DNA of 64,000 nucleotides from Sinorhizobium fredii NGR234 (GCF_000018545.1 NC_012587.1:1860001-1924000), one strand, 5' to 3'. Numbered from the stretch's first letter, positions 17,901 to 26,937 are shown. The notes: generated from the letters alone by a model not told the origin. Numbers and translations: made by a program.

Positions 17901-18954
17901 CGAGCGGGTCGTAAACCGATGCCGCCTTGAAGGAGACGGCGCGCGAAAGAATGCGGCCGTCCACCTCCGGCAGAGCGACATTCATGCCGAGATCGCGGGC
18001 CATCAGACCCTGCGGCGAGGCTTCCCACGCCTCGCGGGACGATCCTGAAAAGATGACCTGCAGCACCGGTGCGCCGGTCGATTCCAAGACGGTCGGCTGC
18101 CGGTCGGCGCCGGGCGCCGAGACGGCGAAGCCCGTGGCGTTCAAGACAACGTCGGGCGCGGCTTCCGCGAAGATCGCTACAAGCGTGCCGATCGAGACCT
18201 GGTCCTTGAGGCTCGAGACGAACACCGGGAGTGCACGCATGCCTTCAGCCGCCAGCGCGTCAATCAATGCCTCAACGGGTTTGGTCTCACCGCTCTGGAC
18301 GAGGGCGCGGTAGAAGCAGATGGCGACGGTGGGGAGGGTTACCGCCTCCGGGGGTGCATCCCCTCGTCCTCGAACAAGCCGCATCCACTCACCGACCCCG
18401 ATCACACCCCTGCCCGGCCACCAGATGCCGGCCTTGAGCAACGGGCGCGCCGGCTGCGGCTTTTCGCCTCCGTCGATCAGCGCCTCGGCATAGTCGAGGA
18501 ACAGGCTGGCATTGTCGGCGCCGCCCTCGGTGAAATAGGCCCAGAGACGCTGGCGGTCATCGGCCGAAACAGTCGAAAAAGGCTCAAGACCGGGATCCGG
18601 CTTGTCGTCTCCCGGAAGTACGGCAATCTGGAACTTGCCGGCGACCGCCGCCGCAAAAAGCGCCTCCAGCACGTATCGAAAATAGCTGGCGCCGCCGAGC
18701 GGCCGGACGACGATCAGCTTCGCATGGCGCGCCGTGCGCTCGACATAGGTGTCGACCGACATCGGATGCATGAGGCTCATCAGGCTGGCGATGCGCAGAC
18801 TCTTCATTCCTGCGCGCCGGCGATGGGCGGCCGCAATCGAAGCAAGCTCGGTATCGGCGGCCGACAGGAACAGGATATCGGCTGGGCTTTGGCCGAGATC
18901 GATCGCCTCGTTGCCGTCGGCGATCGTTCCTTTCTGGGCTAGGAGAAGATGCAT
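14929..18954 (-). CDS. cobN: Cobaltochelatase large subunit with in-frame repeat insertion
   Basis: A 1341-residue CobN, the large subunit of the ATP-dependent aerobic cobalt chelatase (partners CobS and CobT lie outside the window). Typical features are the N-terminal MHLLLAQKGTIADGNEAIDL, the conserved GKHGNLEWLPGKALALSE, and the C-terminal YQFEGGMSAAAEHLKGQRP. Residues about 751-818 do not look like CobN. They are Ser/Pro/Gly-rich and encoded by a palindromic mosaic element (16503-16703) inserted in frame between RVPRGLGEGGDQSLQRAIAA and FDPLDCVMSAPWTGPKP. The protein is accordingly longer than usual. GGGAGGAGCACCC precedes the start. Confidence 0.95.
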   Translation of the reverse strand: MHLLLAQKGTIADGNEAIDLGQSPADILFLSAADTELASIAAAHRRRAGMKSLRIASLMSLMHPMSVDTYVERTARHAKLIVVRPLGGASYFRYVLEALFAAAVAGKFQIAVLPGDDKPDPGLEPFSTVSADDRQRLWAYFTEGGADNASLFLDYAEALIDGGEKPQPARPLLKAGIWWPGRGVIGVGEWMRLVRGRGDAPPEAVTLPTVAICFYRALVQSGETKPVEALIDALAAEGMRALPVFVSSLKDQVSIGTLVAIFAEAAPDVVLNATGFAVSAPGADRQPTVLESTGAPVLQVIFSGSSREAWEASPQGLMARDLGMNVALPEVDGRILSRAVSFKAASVYDPLVETNIVGHEPLADRVRFAARLAANWARLRRAKPQVRRVAIVMANYPNRDGRLGNGVGLDTPAGTIEVMRAMAAEGYTVGDLPEDGDALIRFLMAGPTNAASRDREIRETISLSEYKDFLASLPKKIQQEVSERWGAPETDPFFLDDVFALPLARFGDVLVGVQPARGYNIDPKETYHAPDLVPPHGYLAFYAHLRQVFGADAIIHMGKHGNLEWLPGKALALSEACYPEAVFGPTPHLYPFIVNDPGEGTQAKRRSSAVIIDHLTPPLTRAESYGPLKDLEALVDEYYEAAGGDPRRLRLLSRQILDLVRDIGLDNDAGIEKGDSDDKALEKLDAYLCDLKEMQIRDGLHIFGVAPEGRLLTDLTVALARVPRGLGEGGDQSLQRAIAADSGLGVSGQGTPSALPGISPTRGESDSRLPLAATTPSEPAAPPEVAGSISNLTVDGERAVASVLSPLVGEMPGRAEGVLAPHTQPFDPLDCVMSAPWTGPKPDLLATLSDAPWRTAGDTVERVELLAAKLVSGEVACPYDWTNTRAVLDEIEARLKPSIQDSGAAEIEGLLTGLDGRFVAPGPSGAPTRGRPDVLPTGRNFYSVDSRAVPTPAAYELGKKSAELLIRRYLQDHGEWPSSFGLTAWGTSNMRTGGDDIAQALALIGAKPIWDMASRRVTGYEIVPLAVLGRPRVDVTLRISGFFRDAFPEQIALFDKAIRAIGALEEDDADNMIAARMRAEARRLEEKGVEPKKAARRASYRVFGAKPGAYGAGLQALIDEKGWEKRGDLADAYLTWGGYAYGAGEDGKAERGLFEERLSTIEAVVQNQDNREHDLLDSDDYYQFEGGMSAAAEHLKGQRPAIYHNDHSRPEKPVIRSLEEEIGRVVRARVVNPKWIDGVMRHGYKGAFEIAATVDYMFAFAATTGAVRDHHFEAAYRAFIADEKVLDFLRDKNPAALAELADRFLEAVDRDLWNPRSNSARFELNSLSGRAANERLQAGNE
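16503..16703. repeat. Palindromic mosaic repeat (RIME-like) inside cobN
   Basis: Two 43-base arms, 16503-16545 and 16661-16703, are perfect inverted copies separated by 115 bases. They begin CCCCCTCTGCCCTGCCGGGC and contain CTCCCCCACAAGGGGGG. The arms closely match those at 2891-3059. The total length of 201 bases is a multiple of three and no stop codon arises in the cobN frame. Confidence 0.93.
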
Positions 18955-18982
18955 GGGTGCTCCTCCCGGGCGTCGTGAGAAG

Positions 18983-19175
18983 ACCCCTCCTCAACCCCTC
19001 CCCACAAGGAGGAGGGGCTAGACAGCGCCGTGCTCGCCGCATCGGCGAAAGCCGTCTCGCCACGACGTAAACAAGAAGCTGCACGCGCACTCAAGCGGTG
19101 CGCTTTGGAGCCACCCCATCGCGGCAAACGCCAACGAAGCCCCTCCCCCTTGTAGGGAGGGGTTGGGGAGGGGTA
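18983..19175. repeat. Imperfect inverted repeat between cobW and cobN
   Basis: Pyrimidine-rich arms at about 18983-19019 (CCCCTCCTCAACCCCTCCCC, then ACAAGGAGGAGGGG) and 19138-19175 (the reverse pattern with TTGTAGGGAGGGGTTGGGGA) enclose about 118 bases. It resembles a third variant of the mosaic elements in this window. It fills most of the 246 bases between cobW and cobN and contains no gene. Confidence 0.75.
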
Positions 19176-19200
19176 ATTCCCACACACGTTCAAGACCGCC

Positions 19201-20265
19201 TCACACCAGCGCCGAGATTGCCGTGCGCACGGCGGCCTCGTCCATGTCGTGCAGGCCGATGACGACGAGGCGCGTGCCGCGAGCCTCGCCCGGTGCCCAG
19301 GCGCGGTCGTAATACTGGTCGATACGGCTGCCGACCGCCTGGATCAGCAGGCGCATCGGCTTGCCGGGGATGTCGGCGAAGCCCTTGAGGCGCAGCACGT
19401 CGTGCTCGGCGATGACGGTCTTCAGACGATCGACGAAGAGGGTCGGGTCGGCGACCGGTCCGAGTTCGACGACGAAGCTGTCGAATTCGTCGTGATCGTG
19501 CTCCTCACCCGCCTCATGGTCCAACTCGTGGTGCGACTTGCGGTTGGCGATCTCGCCCTCGGTACCGACGCCGAGGCCGAGCAGGATCGCAGCCGCCACC
19601 TCGCCGTTCCTTGCCTCGATCATCGTCGGCTTGCGGCTGATGCGCGAGGCGACCTCCTCGCGCACGGACTTGAGGCCGGCTGCGTCGATGAGGTCGGTCT
19701 TGTTGAGGACGATGAGGTCGGCGGCGGTGAGCTGGTCCTCGAAGAGCTCTTCGAGAGGGCTCTCGTGGTCGAGATTGTCGTCGACGACGCGCAGCGCATC
19801 GACCTTGTCGTGATCATCGGCAAAACGCCCGGCGGCAACGGCAGCACTGTCGACGACGGTGACGACGCCATCGACCGTCACTTCGCTGCGGATGTCCGGC
19901 CAGTTGAAGGCGGCGACCAGCGGCTGCGGCAGGGCGAGACCCGAAGTCTCGATGACGATATGGTCCGGGCGGTTTTCGCGCTCGAGCAGCTTCGTCATGG
20001 TCGGAATGAAGTCGTCGGCGACGGTGCAGCAGATGCAGCCGTTGGTGAGTTCGATGATGTCCTCTTCCGAGCAGGCTTCCGCGCCGCAACCCTTCAGCAC
20101 GTCGCCGTCGACGCCGAGGTCGCCGAATTCATTGATGATCAGCGCGATCCGCTTGCCGTCGGCATTCTGCAGCAGGTTGCGGATCATCGTCGTCTTGCCG
20201 GCACCGAGGAAGCCGGTGATGACGGTTGCGGGGATCTTGCCCGGCTGGGCCTTTGCGAGTGTCAT
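19201..20265 (-). CDS. cobW: CobW GTPase, metal chaperone of cobalamin synthesis
   Basis: A 354-residue G3E-family GTPase with P-loop GFLGAGKTT, the metal motif GCICCT, and a His/Glu/Asp-rich stretch (HHELDHEAGEEHDHDEFD) typical of metal-handling CobW proteins. It probably delivers cobalt to the CobNST chelatase using GTP. It starts three bases after the cobP stop and is followed by cobN after a repeat-bearing gap. Confidence 0.95.
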   Translation of the reverse strand: MTLAKAQPGKIPATVITGFLGAGKTTMIRNLLQNADGKRIALIINEFGDLGVDGDVLKGCGAEACSEEDIIELTNGCICCTVADDFIPTMTKLLERENRPDHIVIETSGLALPQPLVAAFNWPDIRSEVTVDGVVTVVDSAAVAAGRFADDHDKVDALRVVDDNLDHESPLEELFEDQLTAADLIVLNKTDLIDAAGLKSVREEVASRISRKPTMIEARNGEVAAAILLGLGVGTEGEIANRKSHHELDHEAGEEHDHDEFDSFVVELGPVADPTLFVDRLKTVIAEHDVLRLKGFADIPGKPMRLLIQAVGSRIDQYYDRAWAPGEARGTRLVVIGLHDMDEAAVRTAISALV

Positions 20266-20268
20266 GAA

Positions 20269-20796
20269 TCAACCCTTCATTTTCAGCGGCAATCCCGCCG
20301 CGACGAAATAGACTTCGGCGGATTTCTCCGCGACGATCTGGTGGAGGCGGCCGGCATGATCACGGAAGTCGCGCGCCATGCGGTTGTCAGGCACGATACC
20401 AAGACCGACCTCGTTCGAAACCAAGATGAGCTGCGCCTTGAGATCTGGCAGCACGTCGGCGAGGGCCGCGAATTCGGCTGCCATGTCGCGCTCTTCCATC
20501 ATCAGGTTCGTGACCCACAGCGTGAGGCAGTCGACAAGGATGGCGCGCCCCGGAGCATCGAGGCGGCGAAGCAGACCGGATAGATCGAGTGCCTCCTCAT
20601 GCGTCGTCCAGCCCTTGCCCTGCCGCGCGGCCTGGTGACGGGCGATACGGTCGCGCATTTCCTCGTCATAGGCTCGGCCGGTCGCGACGTAGTGCATCGG
20701 GAGCCCTGAGGCTTCGACGAGTTTCTCCGCAAAGCTGGATTTTCCGGAGCGCGCGCCTCCGAGCACGAAAACCGGAGCGGCATGGGAGAGTATCAT
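20269..20796 (-). CDS. cobP: Bifunctional adenosylcobinamide kinase / guanylyltransferase
   Basis: A 175-residue CobP/CobU protein: P-loop [10 protein letters not shown], the central [12 protein letters not shown] and the conserved [18 protein letters not shown]. It phosphorylates adenosylcobinamide and then attaches GMP before the lower ligand is joined. It is the first gene behind the cobalamin riboswitch, with about 150 bases of leader between the B12 box and the ATG. Confidence 0.95.
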   Translation of the reverse strand: MILSHAAPVFVLGGARSGKSSFAEKLVEASGLPMHYVATGRAYDEEMRDRIARHQAARQGKGWTTHEEALDLSGLLRRLDAPGRAILVDCLTLWVTNLMMEERDMAAEFAALADVLPDLKAQLILVSNEVGLGIVPDNRMARDFRDHAGRLHQIVAEKSAEVYFVAAGLPLKMKG

Positions 20797-20946
20797 CCGA
20801 CCAGACTCCGCGCATGGAGTCCGATGGGACCAAAGCAGTGATAGGAAGCGTGCGCGTGACCGGCACGCGCAGAAAGCAATCTAAAAGCCACGACAACCTC
20901 CGTGCTGGCATAGGGGAGGACTCCCCCGGGCGATGCCCTGATGGAC

Positions 20947-21310
20947 GGCAGGTCTCCTGGCTCTCGGCGTCACGGGCAAAGCGCTGCGCACGCGGTGCGC
21001 ATCGACATTTGAGCCCGAACGGGTCCGCCTCGCCTTCCCGGCGTTTGCTGGCTCGTGAGGGCGGACGATTCGTAGAAGAAGAGGCGTCCAGCCCGGCTGC
21101 TCACGATGCCACGCCAGTGGCTTTTCCGGCACGCCATCCGATCCCGCGACAACTGCACCATGCAGTTACATCGGTAGCGGAGCGGCATGCCCGATGGCGA
21201 ACCCTGACCGTTCTACAGTCGCGGGGTCGGCTGCGATAAGGGCGCCCTGCGTGGGTCCGCCCGTCACATTCCCATTTACTCCCTCACGCCGCTTCGGTGC
21301 GAGGGAACCA
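20947..21310 (-). promoter_or_regulatory. Cobalamin (B12) riboswitch, unusually long
   Basis: On the minus strand the leader carries the aptamer hallmarks in order: a 5' stem near 21300, AATGGGAATGTGACGG, CCGCGACTGTAG (21213-21225), AAAGCCACTGGCG, CCGGGAAGGCG, and the B12 box GAGCCAGGAGACCTGCC (about 20947-20964). About 250 bases separate ACTGT from the B12 box, much more than in a typical aptamer of about 200 bases, so some arms are extended. It should lower expression of cobP-W-N-O when adenosylcobalamin is plentiful. A further hairpin (GGCAT/ATGCC enclosing GGGGAG/CTCCCC) follows before cobP. Confidence 0.93.
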
Positions 21311-21525
21311 TCCATGGCCGTTAATTATGAAGCCGTGGCTGCAAAGTCAATCGACGGGCTGCGACGCGAAGCCGGCGAATTGCGGCAGCGCAGCCCCACC
21401 GCCGGCGCCGGGGTGCTCATATACTCCAAACGGGTGAGCAGACACCCCTCGCTGCCCCGTGATAAATACAGCTTTGCAGGCCCGACGCGGCTCACATGCT
21501 GCGCCCAGGCTGGTGGGAGGGTGCG

Positions 21526-22467
21526 ATGGCATATTTGCGTCGTGCCGCATTTGCCGCGCTAATCGTCGCGCTTTACGGCTCTATGCCAAGCAAGGCCGCC
21601 GAACCGATCGGTCAGGCGATCCGGATCAAGACCGAAGTGAGCGGGGCGACCGGACCTCTGGTCGTCAGGGACCCGGTCCACCGGGACGAGCTGATTCGGA
21701 CATCCAGATCGGGGCTCGGGCAATTCGTTTTCCGTGATGGAAGCAAGCTTGCCGTGGGTGCCGGTTCGTCAGTCGTGATCGACAAGTTCGTGTTCGACGA
21801 CTCGAGATCGGTGCAGAAGCTGACCGTCGCGGCAGCGAAGGGAACGTTTCGCTGGATCAGCGGCAACTCGAAGCACTCGGCCTATCAGATCTTGACGCCG
21901 GCCGGTACGATCGGCGTCCGAGGCACGGTCTTCGACTTTTACGTCGGCGGCGACGGCACCACGGCGGTGGTGCTCTTGAGCGGCGCTGCCGAATTCTGCG
22001 GCCGAGGTGGCTGCCAACAGCTGACACGGCGCTGCGACTGTGTGGTCGCTCGCCCCAATGGCGACATGACCGACACGCGTCGAGTCGACCGGAGCATCCT
22101 CAGGACACTCGGCAACCGACAGGCATTGCCGTTCCTCTCCGGCGGACAGCAACTCTCGCCCGGATGGAGCGGCACCGGCTGCGGCCTTTCAGCGGCGATT
22201 CAGATCCGTCCCGATCCGCCTCAACCCCGTATTGTGCCGCCAACCAGACTTGCCCCGCCAATCGAAACGCCGCCCAAGCCCGACAAGCCACCGAAACCGG
22301 ACAAGCCGCCCAAACCAGATAAGCCGCACAAACCGGATAAGCCGCACAAACCGGACAAGCCGCACAAACCGGACAAGCCGCACAAACCGGATAAGCCCAG
22401 CAAACCAGACAAGCCGGGCAAACCGGACCGGCACGACAAGAACTGGCGCGATGACAGGCGATGGTGA
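21526..22467 (+). CDS. Secreted FecR-domain protein with Lys-Pro-Asp repeat tail
   Basis: A 313-residue exported protein. The ATG at 21526 follows GGGAGGGTGCG and gives a clean signal peptide (MAYLRRAAFAALIVALYG, then AEPIG). The middle is a FecR-type beta domain: RTSRSGLGQFVFRDGSKLAV and TPAGTIGVRGTVFDFYV. The last 65 residues are about nine tandem KPDKP-P/H units and a basic end (RHDKNWRDDRRW). The domain is often found beside CHASE2 cyclases, which is the case here on the opposite strand. It probably sits in the periplasm and may feed the cyclase's sensor. The repeat tail may bind peptidoglycan or simply be a flexible spacer. Confidence 0.8.
   Translation: MAYLRRAAFAALIVALYGSMPSKAAEPIGQAIRIKTEVSGATGPLVVRDPVHRDELIRTSRSGLGQFVFRDGSKLAVGAGSSVVIDKFVFDDSRSVQKLTVAAAKGTFRWISGNSKHSAYQILTPAGTIGVRGTVFDFYVGGDGTTAVVLLSGAAEFCGRGGCQQLTRRCDCVVARPNGDMTDTRRVDRSILRTLGNRQALPFLSGGQQLSPGWSGTGCGLSAAIQIRPDPPQPRIVPPTRLAPPIETPPKPDKPPKPDKPPKPDKPHKPDKPHKPDKPHKPDKPHKPDKPSKPDKPGKPDRHDKNWRDDRRW
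22272..22428 (+). repeat. Tandem 18-base coding repeats (KPDKP-H/P)
   Basis: About nine units of roughly 18 bases, with cores such as AAACCGGACAAGCCGCAC, encode KPDKPP or KPDKPH. The central KPDKPH units are nearly identical at DNA level, so the array may vary in copy number between strains. Confidence 0.85.
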
Positions 22468-22521
22468 TTGGGATCGACATTTGGTAGAAGGCGGCACAGT
22501 TCCCGGCGGCAGCAAAGCGCA

Positions 22522-24690
22522 CTACTCGCCAGCCGCATCCTTCGCCGTCGGCTCATCGATGAAATGGTCGCCGCGCCGCGAAATCCGGCGATAGAAATCC
22601 GACAATCCCGGCGCCAGCGCGGACGCCTTGAGCTTTACCACCCCCAGAATGCGCCGACTGTCAGTGGAACGGGCGCGCAAAGCGTCGACCAGCCGCCGGT
22701 GGACTTCCAGCAATTCGGCGAACGCATCCGAGGCGGCAAAACTTTCGTCGCCAACGACACCAAAGAGCCGCGTTCGCGTGCTTTTGCCCTTCAGCCCCAA
22801 TGCTCCGGCCTCCAGCAAGGCGCAACGACCAGCCAATTTTGCCGTTGTCTCGGATACGAGGATATCGAAACCGACCTCCTTGCAGGCGGCTTCGATGCGC
22901 GCCGCCACATTGACCGCGTCCCCGACGGCCGAATAGTTGAAATGCGCCTCGGCCCCCATGTTGCCGACGCAGGCGAGCCCCGTGTGGATTCCAATCCCGA
23001 TGGCGACCCTTTGCTCCGCTCCAAAACCGAAGGCATCCTTGTCATTGAGGCGAGCAAGCGTTTCCCGCATGGCCAAAGCCGCACGAACGGCCTTGCTTGG
23101 ATGGCCGGCCACGTCGACGGGCGCGTTCCAGAAGGCCATGATCGAGTCGCCGATGAACTTGTCGAGCGTTCCCTCGTTTTCGATGACATCGCGGCTCAAC
23201 GCATCGAGAAGCGTGTTCAGGAACCCGACGACCTCCGTCGGAGCCAAACGCTCGCTGATCTCGGTGAAATTCCGGACATCGACGAACATGATCGTCAATT
23301 CGCGATCGTCTCCGCCAAGGCGCAGAGCATTGTGCGTGTGCTCGATGCGATAGAGCAGCGACGGTGACAGATACTGGCCGAAAGCGCGCCGGACAACGCG
23401 CCGTTCCCGGTCGGTCACGAGGAAGCGGTAGGCCGTCGCGGCGAAATGCGTGACCAACCCGGCAAGGATCGGGGCGAGAGGGTCGAACAGCAGTCCTGCA
23501 TAGAGGAACGCGATCCAGGAGGCCGCCAGTGCAAAGCCGGTGATCAATAGTCCGCAGGCGAGCGCCACGCCCGGGCTGACGAAGGTCGTCAGCATCACGA
23601 GAAGACTGCCCGCAACGGCAATCGACAGGATCTCAAGTCCGTCCGCCCAGTCCGGGCGCGAGAGGAAGCGACCGGACAAAATCTGCTCGACGGTCTGGGC
23701 GTGGAGCGAGACGCCGGGGACGTTGTGTCCGAGAGCCGTCGTCCTGATGTCCAGCAAGCCGGCAGCCGAGGTGCCGACGAAGACAATGCTGCCCTCGACC
23801 GCGGCGCCAACATCCGGGGGACCACCTGATGCGGCAAGCACGCGGCCGGCCGACACGTACCTCTCCGCGCGGTCTTCACTGACGTACAGCCAGAGTTCGC
23901 CGGCAGCAGTGACCGGAACGTTGAAATCACCAATCTTGATGTGGGTTATGGTGTCGGGCACATCCGTTGCTCCGGCCAGCAGATAGGTGGAGGCGCCCTG
24001 AGCGACCCGCAGCGCCTCGAGCGCCAGATTCGGATAGAGTTGCTCGCCATCGCTGAGAAGCAGCGGGACCGCGCGTACGACCGCCGACGGGCTGTCGGGA
24101 TTGAGGCTGATATGACCGAGGCCGGCTGCACTCGCTTCGAATTCCGGCCGGAGCGGCGTCGCGGCCGTGAGCCGCGGCGGCGCATCGAACGGGCTCTCGC
24201 CGGTAAAGGCGAAGCCCGCCTTGATCGGCGGTCGATAGCTTCCCTCGTTCGACAGGCCGAAACCCAGCACGACCGGCTTGCCGGCGATCGCCCCGGCAAA
24301 GATTTCGTCATTGTCCGGCAAGCGTTGCAGCAAAGCCGGCTCGATCCCCGGGACGTCACGCACAACCGTGCGCGGCGACAGCCGATCGGGCTCGGCGAAC
24401 AGGATGTCAAAGGCAATGACGGCGGCGCCCATTTCGGACAGCCTGTTCACCAGGGCTGCCAATCGATCCCTTGGCCAGGGCCACTGCCCGAACTCCCTCA
24501 GCGACGCCTCGTCGATATCGACGACCCGCACGGGCAGGTCTTCGAAGGGCCGCGGCGCCAGGCGCTGGTATTCATCGAAGGTGATTTCGCGGGCGAACCG
24601 CAGCAACTGCGGATCGTTTGCCCGCAGCACCGTCAGCGCCGCGACAATTGCCAATCCGATAAGGACGCCGACCAGTTGGGCGCGTGTCAT
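22522..24690 (-). CDS. CHASE2-domain adenylate cyclase
   Basis: A 722-residue membrane cyclase. After a first membrane helix (LVGVLIGLAIVAALTVL) comes a periplasmic CHASE2 sensor (VVDIDEASLREFGQWPWPRD, IAFDILFAEPD), then three clustered helices (about residues 370-450) and a C-terminal class III cyclase domain. The metal Asp residues lie in FVDVRNFTE and GDSIMAFWNAP, the purine-selecting Lys in TLDKFIGD, and the partner region in NYSAVGDAVNVAARIE, so cAMP is the likely product. The start at 24690 (MTRAQLVG) is preferred to the upstream Arg-rich extension. It is convergent with the FecR-domain gene. Confidence 0.9.
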   Translation of the reverse strand: MTRAQLVGVLIGLAIVAALTVLRANDPQLLRFAREITFDEYQRLAPRPFEDLPVRVVDIDEASLREFGQWPWPRDRLAALVNRLSEMGAAVIAFDILFAEPDRLSPRTVVRDVPGIEPALLQRLPDNDEIFAGAIAGKPVVLGFGLSNEGSYRPPIKAGFAFTGESPFDAPPRLTAATPLRPEFEASAAGLGHISLNPDSPSAVVRAVPLLLSDGEQLYPNLALEALRVAQGASTYLLAGATDVPDTITHIKIGDFNVPVTAAGELWLYVSEDRAERYVSAGRVLAASGGPPDVGAAVEGSIVFVGTSAAGLLDIRTTALGHNVPGVSLHAQTVEQILSGRFLSRPDWADGLEILSIAVAGSLLVMLTTFVSPGVALACGLLITGFALAASWIAFLYAGLLFDPLAPILAGLVTHFAATAYRFLVTDRERRVVRRAFGQYLSPSLLYRIEHTHNALRLGGDDRELTIMFVDVRNFTEISERLAPTEVVGFLNTLLDALSRDVIENEGTLDKFIGDSIMAFWNAPVDVAGHPSKAVRAALAMRETLARLNDKDAFGFGAEQRVAIGIGIHTGLACVGNMGAEAHFNYSAVGDAVNVAARIEAACKEVGFDILVSETTAKLAGRCALLEAGALGLKGKSTRTRLFGVVGDESFAASDAFAELLEVHRRLVDALRARSTDSRRILGVVKLKASALAPGLSDFYRRISRRGDHFIDEPTAKDAAGE

Positions 24691-24838
24691 AACCGCCGAC
24701 CTTTGTGCCGGGCAGCGGCCTGACCGGTTTCTCCAGCGAGAACCGAAGCCGCCTCGCCGGCCATGCTGCATCCTTCGCAGCGGCCATGCAATATCGACCA
24801 AAGAGGGTTCGACGGCGTGTCACGCGGCGGCGCAGCGG

Positions 24839-26293
24839 CTAGCCGAGCAAGCGGTTGAGCCAGGCGCCGTCGAGCACGCCCTCCAGCTCGGCGGCGATCT
24901 CGTCGAGCGCGCTGTCGACCGACTGGCGATAGTTGGCGCCCCCGCCTTCGATCCCCAGGCTCTTCAGCAGTGCGGCGCGATAGGCATCGCTACCGAAAAG
25001 CCCGTGGAGATAGGTTCCCATGACGCGGCCGTCGGCCGACATCGCGCCATCGGGGCGGCCGTCGATCGTCACAGGGGCGCGTTCGCAATCTGCGCCTGTC
25101 GTCTTGCCCAGATGGATTTCGTAGCCTTCGAGCCCCACGTCATGCTCCAGCGACCAAGCGCGGCTGTTGCGAACTGTCTTTTCAGGCGCCATTTCCGTTT
25201 CGACCGAAAGCAGCCCCAGCCCGGCGATCTCGCGCTCGCTTCCTTCGATGCCAAGCGGATCGGCAACGCGGGTGCCCAGAATCTGATAACCCCCGCAGAT
25301 GCCGATCACCCGGCCGCCGCGCCGGACGTGACGCTCGAGGTCGCGGTCCCAGCCCTGCGCCCGAAAGTTCTTGAGATCGGAAATCGTCGATTTCGAACCG
25401 GGGATGACGACAAGCCCTGCATCCTGCGGCAGCGACATGCCCGGCCGAACGAAGACAAGCTCGACCTCCGGTTCTGCCGCAAGCGGATCGAGATCGTCGA
25501 AATTGGCAATGCGCGACAGGACGGGCACGGCGACTTTCAAAGCCTTGCCGCTGCCGCGGGCCAATTTCTCGAGAACCACGGAATCCTCGGCCGGCAGCCG
25601 TGCCGCACTTTTCAGCCAGGGCACCACGCCGAAACAGGGCCAGCCGGTGAAGCGGCCGACGGCTGCGATGCCGTCGTCAAAAAGGCTTACGTCGCCGCGG
25701 AACTTGTTGATGAGATAGCCGGCGACCATCCGCCGGTCCTCCTCCGGCAGGATTGCATGGGTGCCGACCAGCGAGGCAATGACGCCGCCGCGATCGATAT
25801 CGCCGACGAGAACCACGGGAACGTTGGCATGAGTGGCGAAGCCCATATTGGCGATGTCGCCGGCCCTGAGATTGATCTCGGCGGGGGAGCCGGCCCCCTC
25901 GACGACGACGAGATCCGCTCCGGCGGAGACGCGTCCGAAACTCTCCATCACCGCGCCGAGTAGCTTCGGCTTCAGCGCCTGATATTCCCTGCCCTTGGCC
26001 TGCCCCGCGACCTTGCCCTGCAGGATGACCTGGCTGCCCACGTCGGATTGCGGCTTGAGAAGCACAGGATTCATGTGTACCGAGGACGGCACGCGCGCGG
26101 CCAGCGACTGCAGCCACTGTGCCCGGCCGATCTCGCCGCCGTCATCGGAAACGGCGGCGTTGTTCGACATGTTCTGCGGCTTGAAGGGCCTGACCTTCAG
26201 GCCGCGATTGGCGGCGAGCCGGCAGAGGCCGGCCACCAATACCGATTTTCCGACATCCGAGCCGGTTCCCTGGAGCATGATCGCGCGTGTCAT
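24839..26293 (-). CDS. cobQ: Adenosylcobyric acid synthase
   Basis: A 484-residue glutamine-dependent amidase: N-terminal [20 protein letters not shown], then [14 protein letters not shown], and a glutamine amidotransferase domain with Cys in [10 protein letters not shown]. It amidates carboxylates b, d, e and g of adenosylcobyrinic acid a,c-diamide. The ATG at 26293 (MTRAIMLQ) matches the family start; the frame extends 18 codons further without support. It stands alone, and no B12 box was seen upstream. Confidence 0.95.
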   Translation of the reverse strand: MTRAIMLQGTGSDVGKSVLVAGLCRLAANRGLKVRPFKPQNMSNNAAVSDDGGEIGRAQWLQSLAARVPSSVHMNPVLLKPQSDVGSQVILQGKVAGQAKGREYQALKPKLLGAVMESFGRVSAGADLVVVEGAGSPAEINLRAGDIANMGFATHANVPVVLVGDIDRGGVIASLVGTHAILPEEDRRMVAGYLINKFRGDVSLFDDGIAAVGRFTGWPCFGVVPWLKSAARLPAEDSVVLEKLARGSGKALKVAVPVLSRIANFDDLDPLAAEPEVELVFVRPGMSLPQDAGLVVIPGSKSTISDLKNFRAQGWDRDLERHVRRGGRVIGICGGYQILGTRVADPLGIEGSEREIAGLGLLSVETEMAPEKTVRNSRAWSLEHDVGLEGYEIHLGKTTGADCERAPVTIDGRPDGAMSADGRVMGTYLHGLFGSDAYRAALLKSLGIEGGGANYRQSVDSALDEIAAELEGVLDGAWLNRLLG

Positions 26294-26642
26294 GCGATCT
26301 CCCGTAACATCGAAACCTTGTCCGGCAAAGCTCTGTTTCGACGCCATTTCGCCGCAATTCGGCCGATCTAGATCACGGGGTGTGTCACCCGCTAGCCAAG
26401 CTTGGCGACGAAGCTCTGCGATCTAGCGAAAATGCGACATGGAATGCCGAATTTGGCAGCGAAGACTGGCCGTAGCACGCCCATGTGGCCGCCATTGAAA
26501 CAACCCGGCTCTCCCGGCTTTAGTCCTGGCGATATTCGCGTTCGTTGCGACACCGGTCAACGCGATGATTTGCGGCCGGCGCGTGGCTGTTCGTGCCAGA
26601 TGCATCCGCGGCCCCGAAAAAGTGCGAGGATCTCCGAAGAGG

Positions 26643-26674
26643 CAGGTCCGGTACGCAACACCTAACCGGACCTG
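26643..26674. promoter_or_regulatory. 10-bp inverted repeat upstream of the proX-like gene
   Basis: CAGGTCCGGT and ACCGGACCTG are perfect inverted copies with a 12-base loop. No T-run follows on either strand, so it is not an ordinary terminator. It may be an operator or a leader hairpin. Confidence 0.5.
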
Positions 26675-26723
26675 AGGCAGTCGCCTGCCGCAGGCAAACA
26701 ATTAGCCTGACATCCTTACCGGA

Positions 26724-26744
26724 TGGTTAGTGAGAGCTTAACCA
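26724..26744. promoter_or_regulatory. Inverted repeat TGGTTA-N9-TAACCA upstream of the proX-like gene
   Basis: TGGTTA and TAACCA are perfect complements spaced by nine bases, about 195 bases before the start of the binding-protein gene. The size fits a dimeric repressor or activator site; the protein is unknown. Confidence 0.45.
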
Positions 26745-26937
26745 AAGGTGAATTCGCAATATTTCCGGATCCATCGCCCATTCCCGAACACGGGAGCGAC
26801 AGGCAGAACCGCGCGCATCTCTCAACTGGACGGCCCTCCGACGACTTAGGCGACGATAAACTGAAGAAGTTGATTTCTCATCGGAAACACCTAGTCTGAC
26901 TCGTCGTGGCCCACGTAGCGGCAGGAGGTCCGGGAAC

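Larger units (their letters stand above)
26294..26937. other. Divergent intergenic region cobQ / proX-like gene
   Basis: This 644-base region has no convincing gene on either strand. It contains two notable inverted repeats (26643-26674 and 26724-26744), both nearer the proX-like gene and so more likely to act on it. GATCTAGATC near 26367 is a short palindrome. Confidence 0.5.

Noticed and set aside
20589..21239. Open frames across the cobalamin riboswitch
   Set aside because: The region matches the aptamer in conserved blocks on the minus strand, so the frames are chance.
22272..22428. Tandem repeat considered as a CRISPR array
   Set aside because: Units are contiguous 18-mers without spacers, lie inside a coding frame and encode a regular KPDKP peptide.
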